DNA of 30,119 nt, taken from IMG/VR virus record IMGVR_UViG_3300025671_000338, positions 1 through 30,119 of that record; one strand, 5' to 3'. The notes under the pieces were generated by a model. The model ran no database searches. It was given only the letters and a program-made list of their open reading frames with translations, and was not told the origin of the DNA. The translations under genes were made by a program, and so were the position numbers. The stretch is from a virus. Shown here piece after piece: positions 7,646-17,861 of the stretch (positions are counted from its first letter, which is position 1; each line of letters begins with the position of its first letter).

Positions 7646-8078
7646 TTACATCCATCCTATTACGTTAGAGGCTGCCTATCAGGTGGCTTCTAATCTACGT
7701 CAGGATGACCTGAGAGAGTGCGTAGAGGGTCATGGTATACAACCTACCATAGACATACCTCTCGCCTCTCTGGAGGGCTTCTGTCGATACTTTACGGTGC
7801 CTAACGGCGAGACCGCCGGTATTGTCGGCATCAATAAAGATAAGATCTGGATGCTTACTACACCTGCAATCCATGATTACCCTATCACGTTTGCTCGTGA
7901 GGCTAAACGCTTCATTGACTCACGTACTGAACCATACCTGTGGAACGTAGTGGACAAGCGTAACACAGTACATATAAAACTTCTTAAGTTCTTAGGGTTT
8001 AGTTTCCATGAAGAACTATTGTTTGGTCCGAACAACTTACCCTTTATTCGATTTAGCAAATGGTTATCAACCCATTAA
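7638..8078 (+). CDS. Internal virion protein, T7 gp13-like (GNAT-like fold)
   Basis: 146 residues, matching T7 gp13 (138) in size and place, between nozzle and gp14-like genes. The C-terminal half looks like a reduced GNAT-acetyltransferase fold (PYLWNVVDKRNTVHIKLLKF, then LGFSFHEELLFG), as in DUF2833-type phage proteins. I see no clear acetyl-CoA loop, so a structural or assembly role is more likely than catalysis. T7 gp13 is needed for correct morphogenesis of the internal core. The start is a GTG at 7638, overlapping the end of the nozzle gene by 8 bases. Its end overlaps the gp14-like gene by 19 bases. This tight overlap suggests co-translation. Confidence 0.85.
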   Translation: MSNYIHPITLEAAYQVASNLRQDDLRECVEGHGIQPTIDIPLASLEGFCRYFTVPNGETAGIVGINKDKIWMLTTPAIHDYPITFAREAKRFIDSRTEPYLWNVVDKRNTVHIKLLKFLGFSFHEELLFGPNNLPFIRFSKWLSTH

Positions 8079-8815
8079 CTCTTGGTTTGGTTACGGGTGG
8101 TCTAGGTGCCGCTCAATCTCTTCTAGGATTCTCATCCGCTCAACAACAAACTGCTCAACAAAACAAACAAATACAGGAACAGTATCGACAGCGGTTGCGC
8201 ATTCAAGCAATGCAAGACGTGCAACGCTTCGGTCAATATAACCTTAAAGTAGCGTCTTACAAAGACCAACTCGTTAACCTAAATAAAACTTTTGGTAGAG
8301 GTGGTCTACAGGATGTACAAGAACAGCTTCGTATCAATCAACTTGAGAAGCAACAACGGTTTGCAGCCCAAACTGAAAACATTAATCGTACACGTGCTCT
8401 TGGTAAAATAGCTGCAAGGGGTCAACAAGGCGCATCTGCTGCTAGGATGCAAGCACTTGAAGGCGCTCAGTTTGGTAGACAAGCTGCTGCACGTCAAGAA
8501 CGTATGCTTGGTGAATACTATGCATCTGAACTGAGGGGTCAAGCACGGACTCAACAGCTTGAAGCAGCACAAAAGGCAGCATATAGTCAAGTTGCTTATG
8601 CTCCTACTAGAACTCCTGCACCACTAGCACCTACTATGCTTCAAGGTCCTAGTACTGCTGGTTTGTTTGCTAACTTGGCTGGTAATGTGCTCAGCGGTGT
8701 GACTGCTGGTTTCGGTCAAGCTAACTTTGAAAAGCAGTTGGCAAGTAAGAATCCAAATGAAACCAGTGTTCCTAACTATAACTTTGACCTATTAAACAAT
8801 GCTTTTGGAGGCTAA
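8060..8815 (+). CDS. Internal virion protein, T7 gp14-like
   Basis: 251 residues, near T7 gp14 (196) in size and equivalent in order. It has a short hydrophobic N-terminus (NPLTLGLVTGGLGAAQSLLG, about residues 4-23), which could insert in the outer membrane. A long Gln/Ala/Arg-rich amphipathic helical middle follows (about 25-165), then a Pro-rich linker (PTRTPAPLAP). A second hydrophobic Gly/Ala segment lies near 200-217. In T7, gp14 leaves the capsid first and makes the outer-membrane pore of the ejection channel. The call rests on position, composition and hydrophobic pattern; sequence similarity across this family is weak. Confidence 0.85.
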   Translation: MVINPLTLGLVTGGLGAAQSLLGFSSAQQQTAQQNKQIQEQYRQRLRIQAMQDVQRFGQYNLKVASYKDQLVNLNKTFGRGGLQDVQEQLRINQLEKQQRFAAQTENINRTRALGKIAARGQQGASAARMQALEGAQFGRQAAARQERMLGEYYASELRGQARTQQLEAAQKAAYSQVAYAPTRTPAPLAPTMLQGPSTAGLFANLAGNVLSGVTAGFGQANFEKQLASKNPNETSVPNYNFDLLNNAFGG

Positions 8816-8826
8816 TCTAAGTAATC

Positions 8827-11157
8827 ATGGAACAACTTAATTATCAACCAGTATCGTTTCAAGGCATTGTTCCACAGTTGGATGTAGGTGATCCTAGCCA
8901 GTCTTTTGTGGCTTCAATGCAAGGTGCTGTTGCTGGTGAGCAAGCTAATCTACAGCAGATGGCTCGTAATGCTCAGGTTGAAAATATGAACCTTAAGACC
9001 AAACTTGATGGTCTTCAATCTTTAGCACAGATTTCTGGTAAAGCATACGAAACTTATGTTAACATCAGCAACCAAAACCTTAAAAACAGGTTAGCTGAAA
9101 AATTTGCTCAAGGGCAAAAAGACGGTTATGAGAATTATAGAAATATTGACATTAAACCTTACGAGCAAGATGAAAAAGAAGCTAGTGATGCTCAACAACA
9201 AGTTGGTGAAGCTACAGCAGTAGAGGTTAATAGCGACAAAGAACCTGATGTTCAAAAAATTGCGGCAGCAGGTCAATTACGTAACTCTATCGGTTTAGAT
9301 GAAATTGTTTATCGTAATGGACTGACTCAAGCAGCTTTGTTAAGCTATAGACCTGCTTTAGAAAACTGGGTTTCTAAAATTCCAAACTTACAACCAGATA
9401 AGTATAATGACATGGTTGACGAGTTTAATAGACGTTGGGGAGCATCAACTGGTTTGGCACTAGCTAACGAGCAGTTCTTAGCTAAATACGTTCATCCTGA
9501 AATTAACAAACAAATAATTCAACACAAAGATCAATTTACTCGTCAATGGAATGCTAGTCATGCCGATAAACAAACTGTAATTTTACAGCAAAGGTTAAAA
9601 AATGGAGAAATAACTCCTAGTTCTTTTTTCTTACAGATAACTGGACTAACTAAAAGTGACGGTAAAACTTTAAAAACGTATGAAGATGGGTGGGAGGCGC
9701 TTAGTCAAGCTGAATTAACTGAAACAGAGCTTGAAAAAATTGGTAACGATCCTTTTAAATTAACTGGTAAACCTTATTCAGCGCATCCACGTTTCCAACG
9801 TTTAATTAGAGAAGCTCGTAATCGCCGGATTACAGCGGATACTCTTAGGAGAAAAGAGCAGGATATTTTGTCACGAGATGGGTTTAGTGATGTTGATTCT
9901 TTGGCATCAGGAGCGGCTGAACGAGATAGACAACTTGCAATAGGTGTAGATCCTGACATTGTAGAAAGTAACTACAATACTTTCCGGCGCCGTTCAAGTG
10001 AAGCAGTTGAAATCCGTGAGTGGACTGATAAAATCAACATTTGGTTGAATAATAATCCTGATAAAAAGATTCCATATGATGTAATTGCTGACGCACCATT
10101 TCAAGTGAAGCAGCAATTCAAAGGTCAGATGGAACCTGATGCTAACGCTGCAACTACTGAAGAGCTGATCAGAGATAGTGATCAGTTTAAAGCTCTTACT
10201 AAAGATATGGAAGCAACAATGGTGAAGGTTGCTGGTCAGGATGTTATTAAGCTTTCTGATTTGGCGACTGGCGGTGTTGGTCCTACTAATTTGCACTCAT
10301 ACAAAAGTGAAGCACTTACAAACATTGCCCAACGGGCTCAAGTGCTTATGCTTGGTGAAGAAGGCATGAATCTTCAAGATGCACTGACAACAGCAAAACA
10401 AGAATGGGTTGAAAATGCCAAAGCACTTAACGAACAAGGTAAGTATTTTGATAAAAACACCAACAGCTTTGTACAGCAAAGAGCCAATGTTGGTCTTACT
10501 CAAGCTACACGTATGATGGCTCAGCAGTTGGAACAAACAACACTCCAAGATCTTTCTAAAGGGTTGTATGAGTCTGACTACACTCAACCTCCCGTACAAG
10601 GTAGGTACAGTGAGCGTGTACGTTTCTTGGCTAGGAGGTATGGTATGCGTCCTAAAGAAATTGTAGACACGGCACGTCAACAACAAGGGCTACCAGCGTT
10701 GAACAGTACACCTGTCGATGATATTCTTGGCATGGTAGATCCAGTTATGGATAGAAGAATCAATTCTCTTGATACTTCTTCAGCAACTGCCGCCATTCGT
10801 GCTCAAATTAGATCAAATCAAAGGTTGTCAGGAAGTGCAAAAGATAGAACTATTGCAGTTGGTCAACAACTATTAACACTTGGTATTACTGGTATCTGGC
10901 AGCACCCTGATTTTGAGTATCACTCTGGGTTTACTGGAAGTGGTAAAGAACGTGTAATGCCGAGGAGTGGGGGTTATCATCCTCGTAATGAAGCTCTTGA
11001 CATTGGTCTAAATGGTAATGGTAAAAGAAAATTGGATTTAGTGTACGCTTATCTTCTCAAAAACAAAGAACGATTTGGTATTGCTGAATTAATCTGGGAT
11101 CCATATAATCTCCGCAAAGATAATCATGACACTCATGTACACGTTTCATTTGAATAA
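8827..11157 (+). CDS. Internal virion protein, T7 gp15-like, with C-terminal M15-type peptidase-like domain
   Basis: 776 residues (T7 gp15 is 747), in the gp15 position. The first about 650 residues are helical and Gln/Glu/Lys-rich, as in the periplasmic ejection-tube protein. The last about 90 residues differ. They show GYHPRNEALDIG, giving H718-x6-D725, and the end shows NHDTHVHVSFE with H770-x-H772. An HxxxxxxD pair followed by a late HxH is the zinc-ligand pattern of M15/D-D-peptidase-like cell-wall enzymes. The domain would cut peptidoglycan during DNA ejection. In T7 the wall-cutting lytic transglycosylase sits at the N-terminus of gp16; none is visible in the gp16-like protein here. 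The gene is more AT-rich than the capsid gene. The enzymatic call is inference. Confidence 0.85.
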   Translation: MEQLNYQPVSFQGIVPQLDVGDPSQSFVASMQGAVAGEQANLQQMARNAQVENMNLKTKLDGLQSLAQISGKAYETYVNISNQNLKNRLAEKFAQGQKDGYENYRNIDIKPYEQDEKEASDAQQQVGEATAVEVNSDKEPDVQKIAAAGQLRNSIGLDEIVYRNGLTQAALLSYRPALENWVSKIPNLQPDKYNDMVDEFNRRWGASTGLALANEQFLAKYVHPEINKQIIQHKDQFTRQWNASHADKQTVILQQRLKNGEITPSSFFLQITGLTKSDGKTLKTYEDGWEALSQAELTETELEKIGNDPFKLTGKPYSAHPRFQRLIREARNRRITADTLRRKEQDILSRDGFSDVDSLASGAAERDRQLAIGVDPDIVESNYNTFRRRSSEAVEIREWTDKINIWLNNNPDKKIPYDVIADAPFQVKQQFKGQMEPDANAATTEELIRDSDQFKALTKDMEATMVKVAGQDVIKLSDLATGGVGPTNLHSYKSEALTNIAQRAQVLMLGEEGMNLQDALTTAKQEWVENAKALNEQGKYFDKNTNSFVQQRANVGLTQATRMMAQQLEQTTLQDLSKGLYESDYTQPPVQGRYSERVRFLARRYGMRPKEIVDTARQQQGLPALNSTPVDDILGMVDPVMDRRINSLDTSSATAAIRAQIRSNQRLSGSAKDRTIAVGQQLLTLGITGIWQHPDFEYHSGFTGSGKERVMPRSGGYHPRNEALDIGLNGNGKRKLDLVYAYLLKNKERFGIAELIWDPYNLRKDNHDTHVHVSFE

Positions 11158-11159
11158 TT

Positions 11160-14100
11160 ATGAATGAAGAAGATATGCTGCAGCTAGCAGAGAGTATGTC
11201 ACCCACCCCTGACTACACTGCTGCTGCACAAGAAGCTGAGTCTAAGGACCAGTTAACTGAACAGGTCGAACAACAAGACCAAGTTCAAAAGGATAAACAA
11301 AAAGCTGAAGAGGATTCACAGGGCGCCTACGGGTGGTCTACAAAGAAAACTGGTATCCGTGACCTTGAAGTTGACGCTGATATGAGTGCCATTGCGGAAG
11401 ATCCTCGTTCCGCTACAGAGTATTTTACAGCACCAGCAACTGGTATTTTGGATACTTTGGTTGGTGCTTATAACATGGTTATGCCTGGTTATGACTTACC
11501 AACACTACCTAAGTATCAAAACGAAGGTGCACAATTAGTTAGAGACTTATCCTCCATTGTCATCCCTGGCATAGGTATGAGTAGTGTTCTCGCTAAAGGT
11601 GGTAAAGCAGTTGCTGCTGCAAGAAGTGGTAGACTTGGTGCATTCCTACGTGACCCGTTTGTCGCCTGGGCAGGCAGTAACGCAGCTAATATTGGCGGTG
11701 GTGCTGTTGCTGACCTTGCTGCACCTGTTCAAGGTGATGTAGAAGGTCAAACTGCTTTAGGTACTATTAAAGAAACCTTTCCAACTTGGATGGGTTGGAT
11801 TCCAGACGATCTAGTGGTGCAAGAAGGAGACAACACAGACACTGTTCGGCTGAAGAATATTACCGAAGGTGGTATGTTTGGTGCCGTTGGTGGGTTGATT
11901 GAAGGTCTTGGACAGCTTAGTCGTGGTCTACGTGGCATGGATTCTGCTACTAAATATGTACCTAAAAATGAACTTGCTGAACAATACTTTGCTAAGAATC
12001 AACCAACAGTAAACCTTGATGTGGATGAAACTGTTGATAATGCTCTTTTTAAAGTAGAAGGGGCTCGTTCAGAAATTGGTGATTACAACACTTACCTTGC
12101 AGGATCACGTGGTGAACTAGATGAATCTTCTATTGTTTTTGGTAAGGATGACATCTTGTTTAGCCCTGCTGAAAACGGTATCCGCAGTGTTGATGACATG
12201 GGTATTGTTGGTGCTGCAGTTGATGTAACACGCATTGATGGTAACATCGAAACTGTTTATGGTCGTATCCGTAACCCAATGTCTGAAGCTGCTCTTAAGT
12301 TTTCATTGAGCGAAACTGGTACTATCCCACGGGTTATGTACGGTTTAGGTGATCAACTTAGATTAGCTGGTGACTTTGATTATGTTACCACTACTGGTAA
12401 GTACATCGACAACAGTAAGATTAAGAATACAGTAGATCGTCTCACTGCTGAGATGTTGGATATGAATCCTAATCAGCTTAAGTCAGTGTTGCGTTCTTTT
12501 ACTAAGATTGAAGAAGGGCTGCCTGTACTTGATAAGACTGCTGAACAAGCTGTTAAAAGGACACTTAACAAAACCCTAAAAGACCTTGCTGATTTAAATC
12601 AACTCAGGGCTTATGCTTTGACTGAAGGTGCAATGGCAGGGCAAGTTTCTGACTTTGCTATGCAGATGCGTCTTAATGATGGTACTGAAGGTATGCTACG
12701 TACACAAGAGCAGATGCTTGATCGCATTGAGTTCTTGATGGATCTTCGTGGTACAACTACTTACGCAAAGAACAAGCTTGTTCAAGTTGATAATCTAGTC
12801 AATAAAATTACTGGCTTAAGTGGTAAAACTGCTGACCAAAAGTATGCTCGTAAGATCCTGGATCAAATGACAGGTGAATATGATGCAAGCTTGGAAGCAT
12901 TGGAACTTATTCAAGCAGACACACGTGGTATGATGCAAAGTCTACGGCAATTGTCTGTAGAGCGTCCTTTGTTCCTTAAACCATTAGCAATTGCTTACGA
13001 GCTTACTGATGGCAACGTGCGTTCTGTTTCTGAACTAAATAACTATCTGCGTCATTCTACTGGTGTTATTAGGAAAGCATTTGTAGATGGTAACCCTGAG
13101 ATTCCTTCAGTAATTATGCAGGGATTCCACTCTACTATGTTTAACTCAGCTTTGAGTGGTGCTAAAACTCCTATTAAAGCAGTTGTCGGTAACCTATCTA
13201 CTTGGGTGTTTAAGCCTAGTGCTCACGTCATCGGTGCTTTCATGCAAGGAAACCGTCGTGAGATGGACCGTGCAATGTATGCCTACGGTAGTGTGATGGA
13301 TACCATTAACAATGCCGGTCAATACATGAAACAGATGTGGGTTAGGTCTGCACAAGACCCCACGGCTATCCTTGGTCGTGATGAGATTGTGTATAAGACT
13401 GAAGCTCAGATGGATTTGTTCAAAGCTACTGCAGATGCTGCTGCTGCTGAGGGTAATGATGGACCTACCATTCTTTATGAAATCATGAAGAATCAAAAGG
13501 ATCTAGCAGAACACCCCTGGTTGCGTATTGGTAACCGTACAATGGGTACTCAAGATGCTTGGCTGCAAGCTGTTAATGGACAGATGATTGCTAGGATGCG
13601 TGCTTATGATAAAGTTACGGAAAACGGCTTGAAGCCTTTTAGTAAAGCTGATGCTGATAAAGCAGCTAAAGAGATTTACAATCAAATGTTTGACGAAAAA
13701 GGCATCATCAAAGACGAACAAACTCTTAGTATGACAGCTGATCAAACATTTAGTGCTGACAATCCTATTTCTAAAGGATTCCAAGAGATCTCACAACGTA
13801 TTCCTGGTCTTAAACCATTCTTGATGTTTACTAGAACTCCTGTAAACTCACTAAAATATGGTGCTTCTTTCCAACCTGTTGGTGCTTTTATCGACAAAAC
13901 TAAGAAGTTTGATCTTCCATTTGATGAGCAACCTTTTGTTAAGGTAGAACGCCTCCTTCAAGAGGAAGGTGTAGACATTGCTAAAGTAGATCCTCAAGCT
14001 GAGTACACCCGCCTTCGTAATGAATACAAAGGGCGTGCAGCTCTTGGTGCTAGCTTTGTGATGCTAGGTGTCTACGGATACCTGTCTGGTAATATCACTG

Positions 14101-15077
14101 GTCGTGCTGGTCTTTATGATAGAACCAAGCAACAGGCACGTGTAAAGCAAAATCAATGGAAACCAATGACAGCTTTTGGTGTTTACTACGGTGATATACC
14201 TGCTGTTTCTGATTGGCTTGCTTTGACTGTTGATGTTTTAGACAATGCTAATTCACTACAGTCTTATGATGTTGAGGAGACACTACGTGCTCTTGGACAT
14301 ATCATTGGTGCTAACATTTCTGAACGAACTACTCTGCAAAATGTAGAACAGTTTAGTGATGTTCTAAGTGGTAACCCTGCTTCTATCCAACGTTGGGCTT
14401 CTAACGTGACATTTACTAGTCAATTCAAAGTTGCAGGTGCATTGGGAACTATGAATCAATTGATGTCACCACAACTAAAAGCAGTAGAAAATAACTTCTA
14501 TCAACTGCTGTCTAACCGTATTCCTGGTAAAACAGGTTTGCCTGATAAGTATGACTGGATTGATGGTGGTAAAGTAAACGAACTTGGAAACCCCCTGCAT
14601 CGTATTTATAATGCACTAAGCCCCTTTGCTTATCATGAACGTCCTAGTGAAGTTAAAGAATACCTAAGTCAAGTTGAGTGGGATGGACATCCTGGAGCAC
14701 GTTCTAGATCCGATGGTGTTCCATATACTAAAGCCGAGCAAGAACAGATCAATCAAGTTATGGGTGAAGATGGTTATTTCCGTAAAGAAGTTAAACGTAT
14801 TATGAAAAAGCATCCTGCTGAACAAGTACGTAAACTATTCTTTGAAGCCCGTAGTGCTGGTTTAAGTCCAGCTATTGATGACATTGATACTGTTCATAAT
14901 CAACTCGACATGGCACTTGTTAGAGCTAAAGCAAGAGCTGAGTTGAAACTACCTGAGTTGATGGCTAAAAAACGTGAGGAAGCTACACGCCTTAAAGGTG
15001 CTAAAGCTTATGTAAAGCGTGGCGACATTGAAGGCGGAGTACGCTTTCTAAACGACATGCAAAACCAGTCTTATTAA
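11160..15077 (+). CDS. Internal virion protein, T7 gp16-like
   Basis: 1305 residues, almost exactly T7 gp16 in length (1318), and last of the ejection-protein set. In T7 gp16 spans the inner membrane and drives entry of the first DNA. This protein starts with an acidic, charged, Gln/Glu-rich tail (about 1-60, EESKDQLTEQVEQQ-like composition) rather than the lytic transglycosylase domain of T7. Hydrophobic, Gly/Ala-rich segments are at about 125-150 (SSIVIPGIGMSSVLAKGG) and about 960-985 (AALGASFVMLGVYGYLSG). The rest is mostly helical. It begins 2 nt after the gp15-like stop and is followed by the fibre gene after 6 nt. Confidence 0.9.
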   Translation: MNEEDMLQLAESMSPTPDYTAAAQEAESKDQLTEQVEQQDQVQKDKQKAEEDSQGAYGWSTKKTGIRDLEVDADMSAIAEDPRSATEYFTAPATGILDTLVGAYNMVMPGYDLPTLPKYQNEGAQLVRDLSSIVIPGIGMSSVLAKGGKAVAAARSGRLGAFLRDPFVAWAGSNAANIGGGAVADLAAPVQGDVEGQTALGTIKETFPTWMGWIPDDLVVQEGDNTDTVRLKNITEGGMFGAVGGLIEGLGQLSRGLRGMDSATKYVPKNELAEQYFAKNQPTVNLDVDETVDNALFKVEGARSEIGDYNTYLAGSRGELDESSIVFGKDDILFSPAENGIRSVDDMGIVGAAVDVTRIDGNIETVYGRIRNPMSEAALKFSLSETGTIPRVMYGLGDQLRLAGDFDYVTTTGKYIDNSKIKNTVDRLTAEMLDMNPNQLKSVLRSFTKIEEGLPVLDKTAEQAVKRTLNKTLKDLADLNQLRAYALTEGAMAGQVSDFAMQMRLNDGTEGMLRTQEQMLDRIEFLMDLRGTTTYAKNKLVQVDNLVNKITGLSGKTADQKYARKILDQMTGEYDASLEALELIQADTRGMMQSLRQLSVERPLFLKPLAIAYELTDGNVRSVSELNNYLRHSTGVIRKAFVDGNPEIPSVIMQGFHSTMFNSALSGAKTPIKAVVGNLSTWVFKPSAHVIGAFMQGNRREMDRAMYAYGSVMDTINNAGQYMKQMWVRSAQDPTAILGRDEIVYKTEAQMDLFKATADAAAAEGNDGPTILYEIMKNQKDLAEHPWLRIGNRTMGTQDAWLQAVNGQMIARMRAYDKVTENGLKPFSKADADKAAKEIYNQMFDEKGIIKDEQTLSMTADQTFSADNPISKGFQEISQRIPGLKPFLMFTRTPVNSLKYGASFQPVGAFIDKTKKFDLPFDEQPFVKVERLLQEEGVDIAKVDPQAEYTRLRNEYKGRAALGASFVMLGVYGYLSGNITGRAGLYDRTKQQARVKQNQWKPMTAFGVYYGDIPAVSDWLALTVDVLDNANSLQSYDVEETLRALGHIIGANISERTTLQNVEQFSDVLSGNPASIQRWASNVTFTSQFKVAGALGTMNQLMSPQLKAVENNFYQLLSNRIPGKTGLPDKYDWIDGGKVNELGNPLHRIYNALSPFAYHERPSEVKEYLSQVEWDGHPGARSRSDGVPYTKAEQEQINQVMGEDGYFRKEVKRIMKKHPAEQVRKLFFEARSAGLSPAIDDIDTVHNQLDMALVRAKARAELKLPELMAKKREEATRLKGAKAYVKRGDIEGGVRFLNDMQNQSY

Positions 15078-15083
15078 TAAATT

Positions 15084-17858
15084 ATGCCATACTCTAATCC
15101 GTGTGATTCAGCTAAAGATGAATACCAAGGTGATGGGACAACAGTTCTATTCTCCGTTACATTTGAATATGCAGAGCAATCAGATGTCAAAGTTTATTTA
15201 TGGAATGATAACCAGTATGAACTGACAACTGATTGGACGTGGGCTAATGCTACACAAATCCAATTTAATACTGCTCCTGCGGTTCCCTCTAATCCTGCTA
15301 CAATTAATAATGTAAGGATTGTTCGGGAAACGTCAATTGAGCCGCTGAGCGCACAGTTTTATCCTGGCGCATCCATTAAGGCAAAAGACCTTAATGATAA
15401 CTTTGAGCAACTTAAGTTTGCTGTTGAAGAGAATCGTTGTATTGCTGATTCTGATTATTGGAAGAAGTATGAAGGTACTGTCCACTCCAATGAAACGTGG
15501 TCTAGTTCTGATAATTTGATTGCCACGACTGCTGCGATTGATAACCGCATTGATACTGCTATCACTAATGACATTGGTACTGATGGTACTGGTATTACTG
15601 TAACTGATGATGGAGACGGTACAATCACTCTTGGTCTTGCTGATGATTCTATTGATTTCAGTAAGATCAAAAACGTAGACATCATCACCGTGGCTGAACA
15701 GGATGCTGGTAGTCCTGATCCTGCTGATACTAACCTCTTCACTGGTGCTGCATCCTCTAAGCGGTTTGATACCATTGTCTCTGACTCTACCCCTGATGGT
15801 AGTGACTGGGAAGTAGGTAAGACATGGCTTCAACAGTCTCCTGATAATACCCTTTCTATTTGGAATGGTACTGGATGGATTGGTGTTGCGTCTGGCGGTA
15901 CATTCCTTACTCAACCTACTGTTATCTACGTTGATGCAGCAAACGGCAATGATAGTTTTGATGGTCATCGCATCATTAACCCCAAAAGGACAATTAAGAA
16001 TGCTGTAGCTTCTGCTAATGCTGGTGATATTGTCTATGTGGTTCCTGGAGTTTATCAAGAAACCCTGCCTATTGATATTACGGTATCTAACCTCTCTATT
16101 GTTGGTCAGTCGATTCGTAGTTGCTTTATCCATCCTACTGCTGCTACTGAAACTGAGACGATGTTCCGCTGTAATAGCGGTACGTACATCACTGGTTTCA
16201 CTTTTGCTGGTTTGAAGGCAAGTGGTACGCGAGGAGGTAATCCAATTGATAGTGATTCTACCTATGGTCTGCCTACTAATCAAGGTTGGGTTGCTGGATT
16301 CTATCCTGGTTGTGTAGTTAAGAAGAGTCCTTATATCCAGAACTGTACTAACTTTGCAGACTCTGGCATTGATAACAATAGTTTTGACCCTAATAACTTC
16401 CAAGGTACTGGTGGTGATCTTACCTCAGCTCCTACTGGTGGTGGTATTTTGGTTGATGGCTCCCTTCCCTCAGTTTCTAGCCCACTCCGTAGCTTTGTTG
16501 TTGATAGCTTCACTCAGATCTGCCTTAATGGTCCTGGGTGTTTGGTTGCTAATAACGGCTATGCACAGCTTGTTAGCTTCTTTGGTACGTTCTGCCATTA
16601 TCACACCAAAGCACTTAGCGGTGGTCAAGTTAATCTTACCAACAGCACTACTGACTTTGGTCTGTATGGTTTGATTGCTGACGGTAAGAGTACTACTGCT
16701 ATCTTTACTGCTACGGCTAACGGTGATGCAACTGCAGGTGACATTACCTTTGCTATTAACCAGCCTGTTGATAACTGGTTTGGTTCTGCTACCCGTCCTT
16801 TGGACAACATGCTGGTACAGGTTGGTAGTGATATCTACCCGATCTTGTCTTCTAGTCCTAATGGTCTTGGTTGGAACATTACCATTAGTAACCCCAATCC
16901 AAGTAACCGTGCTGAGAACCGTGGTCTTACTAATAGTCATATTAACGGCGCTGCTGTCAGCTTTTATTTGAGGTCTCTTGTTAGTACCTCTGGTCATACG
17001 TTTGAGTATGCTGGTAGTGGTACTGATTACACAGCACTGCCTGAGAATGGTGGTGTTGCTAATGAACTAAACCAAACAATTAACATAAATGAAGGTCGTG
17101 TATGGCAATCCAGCACTGACCAAAACGGTAAGTTTAAAGTTGGTGATACGTTTGAAGTGGATCAAAAGACTGGTTTTGTTACCATTGATCCCCAGGCGTA
17201 TTCTACTAACCTTGTTTCTGATCTAAGTCCTCAACTTGGTGGTGACTTGGATGTACTTGATAAGGTCATTACAACAACACTTGGTAATGGTGATGTTGTT
17301 ATTACTCCTAACGGTAATGGTAAGGTTGTCCTTGATGGCTTGCGGTATCCAGAAACTGATGGTACAACTGGTCAGTTCCTTCAAACTGATGGTACTGGGA
17401 ACCTTACGTTCCAAGATGCTATTACTGAAGTTCTAGAAGATACCACTCCTCAACTTGGTGGTAACCTAGACGTTCAAACTTATGCAATCAATACGTCTAC
17501 CACTAATGGAGATATTGATCTAGATGCTAACGGTAGTGGTCTGATTAAAGTTACTGAGTATAACCTCAGTCAAGTTCCTGTTGTCACTCAACATGATATT
17601 GGTACTGCACCCAATGAAGTGCCTCTTAATGGGATGCTTGGAACAATGGCGTACCAAGATTCAACAGCAGCTAGTGTTGATGATATTGTTATTAGCAATG
17701 GTGTGCTTGTTACAGATCTGCCTAGTGGTCCAATTGGGATGATTGCAAGAGTAACTGATGCAACTACACCTGCTGTTGGTTCAACCGTGACTGGTGGTGG
17801 TGCAGCCGCTGCCTTGTGCTGGTATAATGGTACCAATTGGACTGTAATTGGAGTTTAA
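15084..17858 (+). CDS. Tail fibre with T7 gp17 N-terminal domain and beta-helix body
   Basis: 924 residues. Residues 1 to about 150 are the T7 tail-fibre attachment domain, with the markers YQGDGTTVLFSVTFEY, INNVRIVRETSI and ASIKAKDLNDNFEQLKF. This part docks on the gp11/gp12 junction. Residues about 275-480 look like a right-handed beta-helix opening with IYVDAANGNDSFDG, PKRTIKNAV and GDIVYVVPGVYQET, the layout of pectate-lyase-like receptor-binding or glycan-degrading spikes. Two repeats of the pattern PQLGG-x-LDV...NGD...NG-x-G occur near 715-830. The C-terminus (LCWYNGTNWTVIGV) is of a kind common in phage fibres. It would be the main cell-surface attachment protein. Enzymatic activity cannot be told from sequence alone. 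Confidence 0.93.
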   Translation: MPYSNPCDSAKDEYQGDGTTVLFSVTFEYAEQSDVKVYLWNDNQYELTTDWTWANATQIQFNTAPAVPSNPATINNVRIVRETSIEPLSAQFYPGASIKAKDLNDNFEQLKFAVEENRCIADSDYWKKYEGTVHSNETWSSSDNLIATTAAIDNRIDTAITNDIGTDGTGITVTDDGDGTITLGLADDSIDFSKIKNVDIITVAEQDAGSPDPADTNLFTGAASSKRFDTIVSDSTPDGSDWEVGKTWLQQSPDNTLSIWNGTGWIGVASGGTFLTQPTVIYVDAANGNDSFDGHRIINPKRTIKNAVASANAGDIVYVVPGVYQETLPIDITVSNLSIVGQSIRSCFIHPTAATETETMFRCNSGTYITGFTFAGLKASGTRGGNPIDSDSTYGLPTNQGWVAGFYPGCVVKKSPYIQNCTNFADSGIDNNSFDPNNFQGTGGDLTSAPTGGGILVDGSLPSVSSPLRSFVVDSFTQICLNGPGCLVANNGYAQLVSFFGTFCHYHTKALSGGQVNLTNSTTDFGLYGLIADGKSTTAIFTATANGDATAGDITFAINQPVDNWFGSATRPLDNMLVQVGSDIYPILSSSPNGLGWNITISNPNPSNRAENRGLTNSHINGAAVSFYLRSLVSTSGHTFEYAGSGTDYTALPENGGVANELNQTININEGRVWQSSTDQNGKFKVGDTFEVDQKTGFVTIDPQAYSTNLVSDLSPQLGGDLDVLDKVITTTLGNGDVVITPNGNGKVVLDGLRYPETDGTTGQFLQTDGTGNLTFQDAITEVLEDTTPQLGGNLDVQTYAINTSTTNGDIDLDANGSGLIKVTEYNLSQVPVVTQHDIGTAPNEVPLNGMLGTMAYQDSTAASVDDIVISNGVLVTDLPSGPIGMIARVTDATTPAVGSTVTGGGAAAALCWYNGTNWTVIGV

Positions 17859-17861
17859 TCA

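Noticed and set aside
15333-16403. 356-codon open frame antisense to the tail fibre gene
   Set aside because: Same effect of Thr/Gly/Asn-rich coding sequence on the opposite strand; composition (Ser/Thr/Ile/Arg-rich) and lack of promoter or ribosome site point to a shadow.
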